A DNA stretch of 10,438 nt, taken from Ignavibacteria bacterium. Lineage in GTDB: Bacteria; Bacteroidota; Ignavibacteria; UBA10030; UBA6906. The position numbers were made by a program, and so were the translations under genes. The stretch covers positions 1 to 10,438 of the forward strand of contig JAOUDE010000068.1 in assembly GCA_029859455.1 (NCBI GenBank), given 5' to 3'. Below are positions 1 through 5,859 of the stretch, piece by piece (within the stretch, counting starts at the first letter, position 1; every line of letters starts with the position of its first letter). The notes beneath the pieces are model-generated. The model saw only the letters and a list, made by a program, of their open reading frames with translations, was not told the DNA's origin and did no database searches.

Positions 1-252
1 CAGGACCATGTCGATCCACTGCTTCAGGAGAGGAGGCGCGTTGTACCAGTAGAAGGGGTGGTGCCAGACGATGATCTCATGATCAGTCAGCAGTTGTTTC
101 TCTCTGGCAATGTCAATATTGAAATCAGGATACTCCTCATAAAGGTCATGAAGGAGGATATCGGGGCGATCAGGAATTGCTTCCAGGAGTGCAGCATTGA
201 CATGCGATTTCTCAAGCCGCGGATGGGCGAAAAGTATCAGGATTTTGGTCAT
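1..252 (-). CDS. KefF/KefG-like NAD(P)H quinone oxidoreductase (flavodoxin-2 fold), 3' end cut off
   Basis: Only the first 84 codons are present; the gene runs off the left edge. The protein starts MTKILILFAHPRLEKSHVNA, the beta-strand/FMN-loop start of the flavodoxin-like NAD(P)H dehydrogenase (quinone) family. Residues 64-84 read VWHHPFYWYNAPPLLKQWID followed by MVL, closely matching the HPFYWYSCPxLLKEW segment of KefF/KefG. Family members are soluble FMN- or FAD-dependent quinone reductases. In enterobacteria they serve as ancillary subunits of glutathione-gated potassium efflux systems, but no Kef antiporter is visible here, so a general quinone or electrophile reductase is equally likely. 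It lies 91 bp downstream of the MATE gene. A weak Bacteroidota-like promoter (TTG-N17-GATTTTTG, about 337 to 310 on the minus strand) may give it its own transcript. Family assignment is secure; physiological role is not. Confidence 0.85.
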   Translation of the reverse strand, partial: MTKILILFAHPRLEKSHVNAALLEAIPDRPDILLHDLYEEYPDFNIDIAREKQLLTDHEIIVWHHPFYWYNAPPLLKQWIDMVL

Positions 253-343
253 AACCGGTGTCTTCTACACAAGAGACGAGAATGGAGGGGAGCGATCTTC
301 GATAGAATACAAAAATCCTGTCTTAACTTCCCCACAATCGCTG

Positions 344-1753
344 TCAAACCTTAACTTCTTTCCATTTCCCCTTTCTGAAGATCAGTATTGCAACGACGGC
401 GACCACCGATTCCGCTATCGGGATCGCAGCGAAAGCTCCCGAAGGTCCACCCTGCAATGTAGTGGCGAGAATGTACGCAAGCGGGATCTGGAACAACCAG
501 AACCCGAAGAAGTTGATGATGGTCGGCGTCCTGGTGTCCCCCGCTCCGTTGAACGATTGCATGATCACCATCCCATAGGCATAGAAGACATTGCCGAGGG
601 ACACGATCTGCAGACAGCGCACACCGATCATCAGGACTTCCGGATCGACAGTGAAGAAGGAAATAATCGACTCCGCCAGCAGAAGAAACAGGATTCCAAC
701 AAATCCCAGAAAGATCATGTTGAACAGCGCGGCTCTCCAGGCCGACCGTTCCGCCCGGTCCGGCGCGCCTGCACCAAGGTTCTGACCGACGAGTGTGGCA
801 GAGGCGTTTGCCATCCCCCACGCCGGAAGAATGGTAAAAATGATGACTCGAATGGCAATCGTGTAGCCCGCCAGCGCGGCACTGCCGAACTCAGATACAA
901 TCCTGACAAGGAAGATCCAGCTTGCCGACTGGATCACGAACTGGCCGGTCCCTCCGGCCGACAGCCCAAGCAGGGATCTGATAATATCCCACCGGACGGC
1001 AATATTATCCCGGTGAATTTTGATCAGCCCTTTCCCTCTCAGGAGGTGGAACACCTGGTAAATGACTCCGATTCCGCGGCCGATCGTGGTCGCGATCGCC
1101 GCTCCTTCGACCCCGAATGCGGGGAATGAACCGAATCCGAAAATGAAGAGAGGGTCAAGAATGATATTCAATCCGTTCGCCAGCCAGAGAGTCCGCATGG
1201 CGATTGATGCGTCGCCTGCACCGCGGAAGACCGCATTGATAAGGAAGATCATCATAATGGTGATATTGCCTCCAAGCATCCACCGGGTATAATTGCTTCC
1301 GGTCTCGAGAAGGCCGGGGCCTGCTCCCATCAGCGTGAGGATCTCCTCCGCATACAGCAGTCCGCCCGCAGCGATCAGCAAGGAAAGCCCGACGCCGACA
1401 TAGATGGCCTGCATCGCAGCAACGCTCGCATCGCTCACCTGCTTTTCACCGACCCGCCGGGCCACCATCGCCGTGACCCCCATGCTGACACCGAACGCGA
1501 TGGAGTACACCAGCGTCAGAACCGATTCCGTCAACCCGATCGTCGCTACCGCATCGTTGTATTGCAACTGACTGACATAAAAGACGTCAGCCACGGCAAA
1601 GAGGGACTCCATCGCCATTTCGAGTACCATCGGAACGGAGAGAAGGAAAATCGCCCGATTGATCCCGCCTCTGGTGTAATCCTGCTCCTCACCCCTGATC
1701 GCCTGGATGAGGAGCCGAAGCAGCCCGGGTTTTGTATCTGGCTGAGCGCACAT
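344..1753 (-). CDS. MATE family multidrug/Na+ (H+) antiporter
   Basis: This 469-residue protein is of normal length for a MATE transporter with 12 membrane helices. After a short cytosolic N-terminus (about 30 residues, with GEEQDYTRGGINRAIFLLS), the first helix carries SVPMVLEMAMESLFAVADVF, the typical MatE start. The repeat-internal motif GVSMGVTAMVARRVGEKQ is at about 88-105. The second MatE half starts near residue 260 (GLSAGGTGQFVIQSASWIFL) with the matching loop ASATLVGQNLGAG. The expected role is export of cationic drugs or metabolites across the inner membrane, driven by a Na+ or H+ gradient; substrates cannot be read from sequence. The start at 1753 is the only ATG before the first helix. 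There is no clear Shine-Dalgarno, and a good promoter lies only 7 bp upstream, so the transcript may be leaderless. It lies 121 bp downstream of the small membrane protein gene and is probably a separate transcription unit. Confidence 0.93.
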   Translation of the reverse strand: MCAQPDTKPGLLRLLIQAIRGEEQDYTRGGINRAIFLLSVPMVLEMAMESLFAVADVFYVSQLQYNDAVATIGLTESVLTLVYSIAFGVSMGVTAMVARRVGEKQVSDASVAAMQAIYVGVGLSLLIAAGGLLYAEEILTLMGAGPGLLETGSNYTRWMLGGNITIMMIFLINAVFRGAGDASIAMRTLWLANGLNIILDPLFIFGFGSFPAFGVEGAAIATTIGRGIGVIYQVFHLLRGKGLIKIHRDNIAVRWDIIRSLLGLSAGGTGQFVIQSASWIFLVRIVSEFGSAALAGYTIAIRVIIFTILPAWGMANASATLVGQNLGAGAPDRAERSAWRAALFNMIFLGFVGILFLLLAESIISFFTVDPEVLMIGVRCLQIVSLGNVFYAYGMVIMQSFNGAGDTRTPTIINFFGFWLFQIPLAYILATTLQGGPSGAFAAIPIAESVVAVVAILIFRKGKWKEVKV

Positions 1754-1760
1754 GGAAATG

Positions 1761-1791
1761 CCAATATAGGCCGGAAGCCGGGATATGCAAA
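1761..1791 (-). promoter_or_regulatory. Bacteroidota-type promoter for the MATE gene
   Basis: Read on the minus strand, TTTG (1791 to 1788) is followed after 19 bp by TATATTGG (1768 to 1761). The published Bacteroides/Flavobacterium vegetative sigma consensus is TTTG, about 17-23 bp, then TAnnTTTG; the match is complete in the -33 box and 5 of 6 fixed positions in the -7 box. Only 7 bp separate the -7 box from the ATG at 1753, which puts the expected transcription start at or just before the start codon. The upstream gap also contains a small hairpin (CGGTC-GGA-GACCG, 1829-1841) lying between the preceding gene and this promoter. Confidence 0.5.
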
Positions 1792-1874
1792 CCGGCGTCC
1801 GTATTTCAGGAGAATATTACAGACAGGGCGGTCGGAGACCGGTCAGTGATCTGCTGAAGGCGGGTCTGCGGTCG

Positions 1875-2231
1875 CTATCCGCGCCGGTCCCGCCAGAGGA
1901 GAAAATAGGAGGGGAGGAGGCCAATGAGAACGACTCCGAGAAGTACCAGGAACATCGGATTGTCATACATCCAATAGACCCAGACGATGAATCCAACAAC
2001 GAACGTTCTTGCGACGATCGAGAATCGATAGGCAATGAGCGTTCCTTTGTACACCAGATAGCCGATCAGGCTTCCGAGCAACGTCATCATGACTCCTGCA
2101 AAACGGACCATCGGCTCGTCATAGAGGACGTTGGAAAGAAAGAGCTTCTGCGTGAATTCGGGCAGAAAAGCAAAACCAAGACCTCCGCCGATCAGATAGG
2201 AGGAAAGGTAAACCATCAGTGCTTTTTTCAT
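1875..2231 (-). CDS. Small membrane protein of unknown function (118 aa)
   Basis: I do not recognise the family. From MKKALMVYLSSYLIGGGLGF, four hydrophobic stretches can be seen at about residues 3-22, 42-62, 67-85 and 91-113, separated by short charged turns, ending WRDRRG. This is the plan of a small four-helix inner-membrane protein. I chose the start at 2231 rather than the ATG at 2246: its ATG overlaps the TGA of the potassium channel gene (ATGA) and it follows GGGAAGAAG as ribosome binding site. The longer form would only add MREEV inside the channel gene. The tight overlap implies co-translation with the channel and possibly a shared role (accessory subunit or membrane partner), which is inference. 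Confidence 0.8.
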   Translation of the reverse strand: MKKALMVYLSSYLIGGGLGFAFLPEFTQKLFLSNVLYDEPMVRFAGVMMTLLGSLIGYLVYKGTLIAYRFSIVARTFVVGFIVWVYWMYDNPMFLVLLGVVLIGLLPSYFLLWRDRRG

Positions 2232-3055
2232 AACTTCTTCCCGCAATATTTACAATGCACCGCGTCTTCGTCATGGTTATCCGCGCTGCAGCCCCGGCAG
2301 GCCCTGATTCCCCCCTTTGCCCTGAATGCCTGGGTCATCTCCACAGTCATGATACCGGTCGGTACCGCGATGATTCCGTAGCCCATGATCATGATGATGA
2401 CGGAAAAGAACTGGCCTGTGACTGTCTGCGGCGTGATATCACCGTAGCCGACAGTGGTCAACGTGACGATAGCCCAATAAATGCTGGTCGGAATCGATGT
2501 GAACCCGTTTGCCTCCCCTTCGATGAGGTACATGAGCGACCCAAGAATCGTAACAAGTGTCAGGACCGTGAAGATGAAGATTGTAATTTTCCGACGGCTT
2601 GCCCGCAGTGCCTGAACCAGCAGGGCGCTCTCGCCAACATACTGTACCAGTTTCAGTACTCTGAACACCCTCAGGATCCGGAGAAGGCGGATGACCAGGA
2701 GGAAATGGCCTCCAGGATAAAGCAGGCTGACATAGGTGGGGAGGACCGCGAGCAGGTCGACAATTCCGAAGAAGCTCCTCGCATACAGAATCGGTCTTGT
2801 GACCGAAAGGAGGCGGAGAAGGTATTCAACAGTAAACAGAATTGTGAATGTCCATTCGGCATACGTCAGCCACTCTCCGTATTCCGCCCTGATCGATCTG
2901 ACACTGTCCAGCATCACCGCGACAACACTCAGAACGATTGAGACGATCAGGACAATATCGAACAGGCGACCGGACGGCGTGTCCGCTTCGAAGATGATCT
3001 CATGGATTTTTCTTCGCCAGGCGGGAAGCTTCTTTTCGTGGGGTACGGTTGTCAT
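2228..3055 (-). CDS. Voltage-gated-type potassium channel with C-terminal zinc ribbon
   Basis: This is a 275-residue six-transmembrane ion channel subunit of the Kv/KvAP class. After a short cytosolic N-terminus, S1 lies at about 31-50, S2 at 66-84 and S3 at 95-113. S4 has the regularly spaced charges R123, R126, R129, R132 and K135, indicating voltage sensing. S5 follows at about 156-178, the pore helix at about 187-199, the K+ selectivity filter TVGYGD at 201-206, and S6 at about 215-240 with the hinge glycine region MGYGIIAVPTG. The tail carries CRGC (253-256) and CKYC (268-271), a four-cysteine zinc-ribbon arrangement that could bind Zn2+ and mediate assembly or gating. Four subunits are expected to form the channel in the inner membrane. 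It overlaps the downstream small membrane protein gene by ATGA. No strong Shine-Dalgarno precedes the ATG at 3055. Confidence 0.93.
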   Translation of the reverse strand: MTTVPHEKKLPAWRRKIHEIIFEADTPSGRLFDIVLIVSIVLSVVAVMLDSVRSIRAEYGEWLTYAEWTFTILFTVEYLLRLLSVTRPILYARSFFGIVDLLAVLPTYVSLLYPGGHFLLVIRLLRILRVFRVLKLVQYVGESALLVQALRASRRKITIFIFTVLTLVTILGSLMYLIEGEANGFTSIPTSIYWAIVTLTTVGYGDITPQTVTGQFFSVIIMIMGYGIIAVPTGIMTVEMTQAFRAKGGIRACRGCSADNHDEDAVHCKYCGKKL

Positions 3056-3146
3056 AACAGGTTGCTTTCGTCGTGTCTATCTCTCGTGGTGGGACCATAA
3101 AGCGTACTGTTCCTGTCGTGACAAGCTCCGCCACTCACCGTTTCAT

Positions 3147-3189
3147 GGCTGAGAAGGCAAACAGTCCGGCGTGCGGAAGCTTTTCAGCC
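3147..3189 (-). terminator. Stem-loop just after the DsrE-like gene (possible terminator)
   Basis: The arms GGCTGAGAAG (3147-3156) and CTTTTCAGCC (3180-3189) are inverted copies matching at 9 of 10 positions. Inside the loop sits a second small hairpin, TCCG-GCGTG-CGGA. The structure starts 5 bp after the DsrE stop codon on the minus strand, where a transcript end or RNA-stabilising hairpin would be expected. No U-tract follows it, so a classic intrinsic terminator is not proven. Confidence 0.45.
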
Positions 3190-3194
3190 TGACC

Positions 3195-3821
3195 CTATCT
3201 CTCCGGGATGATGGTGTACTTGACATAGCCACGCGACTGGTAGTCTGACAACGTTGTCTGCGTCGAGTAAGTGACCTGCATGCCGGGGAGCAGTTCGTCC
3301 CTGGTCGTGGTGAAGAAAGCCATCGCCTGTCCGCAGACAATGAACGTCGCGCCGGCCTTCTCCTTCATTTGTCGAATCATGTCGATGTTCGGATTCGGAA
3401 TGGCGTGACGGGCTCTGTATGCATCGTCCGTGGTTGCGAGTTCGATCCCGGGGCCGTGAATCGCAATGACGACCTTCAGCCTGGATGCCGGAATGCCGGA
3501 GGCAACGTGAAGGTTCAGGATCCTCGCCATTTCGTCGAGGCTGTAATTGATCTCACCGGAGGTGCTGTCCGGGTTGGCGTGAATGATCTCGAACAGGAGT
3601 TTGTACTCGTGAGCCGGATCCGGAATCTCTGCCGGGTTCTCGACAGGGAAGGCACCGCTCCAGCCGGTTCCCTTCAGGAGCGGAAATTGGGCTTTCGAGA
3701 ACATCTGTTCCAGCCCGACCGAGTCCACCATCATGCCGGGGCGGGTTGCCGGAGTGTTCTGCGACGCAGCAACGAATGTGACCAGGAGAACGAGAGGAAT
3801 GCACAGAAGGAATGTTTTCAT
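3195..3821 (-). CDS. Exported DsrE-family-like protein
   Basis: The 208-residue product starts MKTFLLCIPLVLLVTFVAAS, a clear Sec signal peptide with a likely cut after about residue 19-20, so it should act in the periplasm. The mature part has alternating strands and helices of the DsrE/DsrF sulfur-carrier fold: HEYKLLFEI at about 71-79, LKVVIAIHGPGIELA at about 105-119, and GATFIVCGQAMAFF at 147-160 with a single cysteine, C153. Cytosolic DsrE proteins move sulfur; the exported versions seen in many proteobacteria and Bacteroidota have no established reaction. I preferred the ATG at 3821 over the upstream ATG at 3893 because it directly starts the signal peptide, whereas the longer form would put 24 polar residues before it. 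It stands between the DUF2780-like gene and the potassium channel and is probably transcribed alone or with the former. Confidence 0.82.
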   Translation of the reverse strand: MKTFLLCIPLVLLVTFVAASQNTPATRPGMMVDSVGLEQMFSKAQFPLLKGTGWSGAFPVENPAEIPDPAHEYKLLFEIIHANPDSTSGEINYSLDEMARILNLHVASGIPASRLKVVIAIHGPGIELATTDDAYRARHAIPNPNIDMIRQMKEKAGATFIVCGQAMAFFTTTRDELLPGMQVTYSTQTTLSDYQSRGYVKYTIIPER

Positions 3822-3949
3822 GATGTTGTTCCGTAGATGTGAGGGTGCGGTTGGAGCAGCCTGGATCAGAGAGGCTGCGTCCGGAATATTCATTGTTCGT
3901 CTAAGAACCAGATCGGCGGAGCGCGGGTTGAAACCGGCCGGAGGGTTCG

Positions 3950-4417
3950 CTACAAAAGCCTGTTCAGAGAATCGAGCGGATTGACCGGACCGGAACCTCC
4001 GCTGCCACCCCCGATGAGGGACGACAATCCCGGGACGGAATCGTCGATCTTCTTCATCAGATCAGGGGAGAGATAGTTCTTCAGAAGGGTAATGGCGACC
4101 GGCATGAACGCCTTCGCGCTTTCCATCGAGAATCCGGCCTGCGAGAAATTCGAAAGGAGAGCGGTCGCTCCCTTTGCCTCTCCACTCATCAGCCCTCCGG
4201 CCATTTTCATGAGGTCTCCAGTCCTGACGGCAGCTTTTGCGCCACCCTTGAATTTTGAGAGGATGCTTCCGGAGTCAGGGATCGCGGTCGAAATCTCTGA
4301 AAAAATATCAGCGGGAACCTGTTCCTTGACCGACGAAAGAAGCGCACCGAGTCCTTTTTGTGCCATGGACGCATCGATGCCTGCCCCTTTTGCCAGACTC
4401 TGAATCAGTTCATTCAT
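3950..4417 (-). CDS. DUF2780-like (VcgC/VcgE-type) small helical protein
   Basis: This 155-residue protein starts MNELIQSLAKGAGIDASMAQ and is made of short amphipathic helices without a signal peptide or membrane segment. The region around SSVKEQVPADIFSEISTAIP and the later TALLSNFSQAGFSMESAKAF resemble DUF2780 (VcgC/VcgE), and the C-terminus is a flexible glycine/serine tail (GGGSGGSGP) ending in SLNRLL. No biochemical function is known for the family. The start at 4417 is favoured because GGAAGGAAT lies at good spacing upstream; the in-frame ATG at 4519 would overrun the promoter candidate. The gene has its own sigma70-like promoter and lies 129 bp after the TspO gene. The family call is from general resemblance and should be treated as tentative; that the gene is real is well supported. 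Confidence 0.7.
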   Translation of the reverse strand: MNELIQSLAKGAGIDASMAQKGLGALLSSVKEQVPADIFSEISTAIPDSGSILSKFKGGAKAAVRTGDLMKMAGGLMSGEAKGATALLSNFSQAGFSMESAKAFMPVAITLLKNYLSPDLMKKIDDSVPGLSSLIGGGSGGSGPVNPLDSLNRLL

Positions 4418-4462
4418 GTCGAATTCCTTCCGCTGTTGATGAGGGTCATCCGTCGGACTAGT

Positions 4463-4491
4463 AGGATAGTGAAAGCAGAGAGGAGAATCAA
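4463..4491 (-). promoter_or_regulatory. Sigma70-like promoter for the DUF2780-like gene
   Basis: On the minus strand TTGATT (4491 to 4486) and TATCCT (4468 to 4463) are separated by exactly 17 bp, each matching 4 of 6 positions of the -35 and -10 consensus. The predicted start near 4456 leaves a leader of about 40 nt containing the GGAAGGAAT ribosome binding site before the ATG at 4417. Confidence 0.45.
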
Positions 4492-4546
4492 ACGCGGCAC
4501 GCACCTGCCCGACTGACACGTTGCCCCCTTTGAGCCGTCTGTCAGA

Positions 4547-5011
4547 TTATCGGTTCATAAGCCAGATGGAGAAGTTGAGGACCGTCGCAAATGACACCCA
4601 AAGCAGATACGGAACCAGCAGGACTCCCGCCGCGGGCGTCACTCTCCAGAACAGGACAACGGTGCCGGCGATCGCCCCCAGGAGGAATGTGATTTCAATC
4701 AAACCCCAGAACGGCGAACGGAGGCCAAAGAAGATCAGCGACCACGCACCGTTCAGCCCGAGTTGAACAAAGAACATGATTGCCGCCGGTGTCTTCAACG
4801 ACCCTGTTTTCTGCCAGACGAGGTACAGGGCGATTCCCATCAGGAGATAGAGCAGAATCCATGCAGGGCCGAACACCCATCCCGGTGGTGTGAACCACGG
4901 TTTGGCCAGGGTCAGGTACCAGGTTTTTACCGATTGTGCAGTCAGCCAGCCCGCAACGATTCCGATCCCCTGGCAGAGAGCGATGGAGAGAAGCAATCGA
5001 CCGGTATTCAT
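4547..5011 (-). CDS. tspO: TspO/MBR (translocator/peripheral benzodiazepine receptor) family protein
   Basis: The 154-residue protein has five membrane helices and nearly all family signatures: WY at 31-32, KPWFTPPGWVFGPAW at 37-51, a helix-2 YLLMGIALYLVW, QLGLNGAWS at 83-91, FFGLRSPFWG at 94-103, and PYLLWVSFATVLN at 134-146. TspO proteins bind and can break down porphyrins and handle oxidative or light stress. In Rhodobacter, TspO represses photosynthesis and carotenoid genes in response to oxygen. Here it follows the CIA30-like gene with an ATGA overlap at 5008-5011, so the two are surely co-translated. Its position about 3 kb downstream of carotenoid genes is consistent with a light- or redox-linked role; that link is inferred. 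Family assignment is firm. Confidence 0.95.
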   Translation of the reverse strand: MNTGRLLLSIALCQGIGIVAGWLTAQSVKTWYLTLAKPWFTPPGWVFGPAWILLYLLMGIALYLVWQKTGSLKTPAAIMFFVQLGLNGAWSLIFFGLRSPFWGLIEITFLLGAIAGTVVLFWRVTPAAGVLLVPYLLWVSFATVLNFSIWLMNR

Positions 5012-5616
5012 TGTCCGATTCTTCCGGGCGTATTTGTTGCTTCCTGATCTTCATTGTCGTTCTGGTGAACGTAGCTCCTGATCGCCCGTACCCCGAGGGC
5101 AAATGGGCCGGCCTGTCTGTCCCCGATCGTCAACCCGAGGGTCCGGATGTTGGTGAGATCCGGCTGCCACCGGCTCGAAAGGATCTGGCCGCGGTTGGAG
5201 GGAACGAGATCGGTAAAGGGGATCCGTATCGTTACCCATTCGTCCGAGCCGGGATCGAAGCGGACCTGGTACTGAAGCCCGGGGGGTGAGCGGTGGTCCG
5301 TCAGGTTGATCTTGTAGGTTCTTGCGTCTCCCCGGACAGTGAGGGCGAGACCGGTGAAGCCGTTGAAATTCAATCGCAACGGGATTGTCCTCACCGATGC
5401 AAACCCCCCTCCCCGGTCCAGCGAAACGACACCCGTGAACAGGGCGCAGCCGTCGGCCGACTCCCTGAACACCGATGACGAGACTCCTCCCATGACGACG
5501 TCATTGACCGGCTTCCAGAGGCCAATCTGATCGGCATTGGAGAAATCGAATAAAGAAACTGTTTGGACCGCCATGTTTCCGGTATCTGTCATTGTTATGC
5601 TCTGTTGTTCTGTCAT
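5008..5616 (-). CDS. CIA30 family (complex I intermediate-associated protein 30-like) protein
   Basis: This protein of up to 202 residues contains one CIA30 / galactose-binding-like beta-sandwich domain. The hallmark NDVVMGGVSSS is at 38-48, followed by FTGVVSLDRGGGFASVRT, a later KINLTDHR stretch, and WVTIRIPFTDLVPSNRG. Mitochondrial CIA30 (NDUFAF1) helps assemble respiratory complex I; bacterial and plastid relatives are soluble and of mostly unknown function. No signal peptide is visible, so it is likely cytosolic. Three in-frame ATGs are possible (5616, 5592, 5574), none with a clear Shine-Dalgarno. The domain itself begins at about residue 20 (VSLFDFSN), so the shortest form (188 aa) would still be complete. 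Its stop overlaps the tspO start by ATGA. Upstream is a 243-bp spacer, so this pair likely forms its own transcription unit. Confidence 0.9.
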   Translation of the reverse strand: MTEQQSITMTDTGNMAVQTVSLFDFSNADQIGLWKPVNDVVMGGVSSSVFRESADGCALFTGVVSLDRGGGFASVRTIPLRLNFNGFTGLALTVRGDARTYKINLTDHRSPPGLQYQVRFDPGSDEWVTIRIPFTDLVPSNRGQILSSRWQPDLTNIRTLGLTIGDRQAGPFALGVRAIRSYVHQNDNEDQEATNTPGRIGQ

Positions 5617-5634
5617 CTGCAGTTATTAGAAGAC

Positions 5635-5733
5635 AACCACGTCATCACGGAGACACATGGAGTGATATTGAATGCCTGCTCTTCCTTCCCTCGTTACTCT
5701 TGGAGAGTAGTTGTGCCTCCGGTCTTTGTGGTT
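5635..5733. repeat. Decayed palindromic repeat between the TonB receptor and CIA30 genes
   Basis: The arm at 5635-5656 (AACCAC, then a diverged stretch, then CGGAGACAC) and the reverse complement of the arm at 5713-5733 (AACCACAAAG, then CGGAGGCAC) are imperfect inverted copies. The wording AACCACAAAGACACGGAGGCAC is the typical sequence of a widespread, poorly characterised palindromic intergenic repeat seen in many environmental bacteria; that is recalled knowledge, not a search result. Between the arms is a perfect small hairpin, TACTCT-TGG-AGAGTA (5695-5709). A 10-bp direct repeat TGATATTGAA occurs at 5663-5672 and 5749-5758. No protein-coding sequence is convincing anywhere in the 5617-5859 spacer, and I see no clear promoter or U-tract terminator in it. 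Confidence 0.55.
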
Positions 5734-5859
5734 TTCTCTTGTCCGGAATGATATTGAAGGATCAGCGGTATCCGCGCTTCTTTCTCTCGCTGCTTACTCA
5801 TCTCACCACCCTGAGGATTCTTCTCGCCTTGTTTTCTTGTGTTCCCACCCTCAGCCGCG

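Noticed and set aside
323..358. 8-bp direct repeat TTAACTTC at 323-330 and 351-358
   Set aside because: Short enough to be chance and one copy lies in the MATE coding end; no other sign of an attachment site or mobile element.
197..1129. 310-codon plus-strand reading frame
   Set aside because: It lies opposite the MATE gene and its translation is rich in R, D, E, P and Q without any domain; it is a shadow of the real gene.
2255..2941. 228-codon plus-strand reading frame
   Set aside because: Antisense to the potassium channel, whose selectivity filter and S4 are unmistakable; low-complexity polar translation without a family.
3930..3949. Possible terminator hairpin (GAACCC...GGTTTC with CCGGCCGG) after the DUF2780-like gene
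   Set aside because: The arms have a mismatch, the pairing is mainly the self-complementary CCGGCCGG, and no U-run follows.
3950..4519. Longer 189-residue version of the DUF2780-like protein
   Set aside because: The added N-terminus spans the promoter candidate and the strong ribosome site of the 4417 start.
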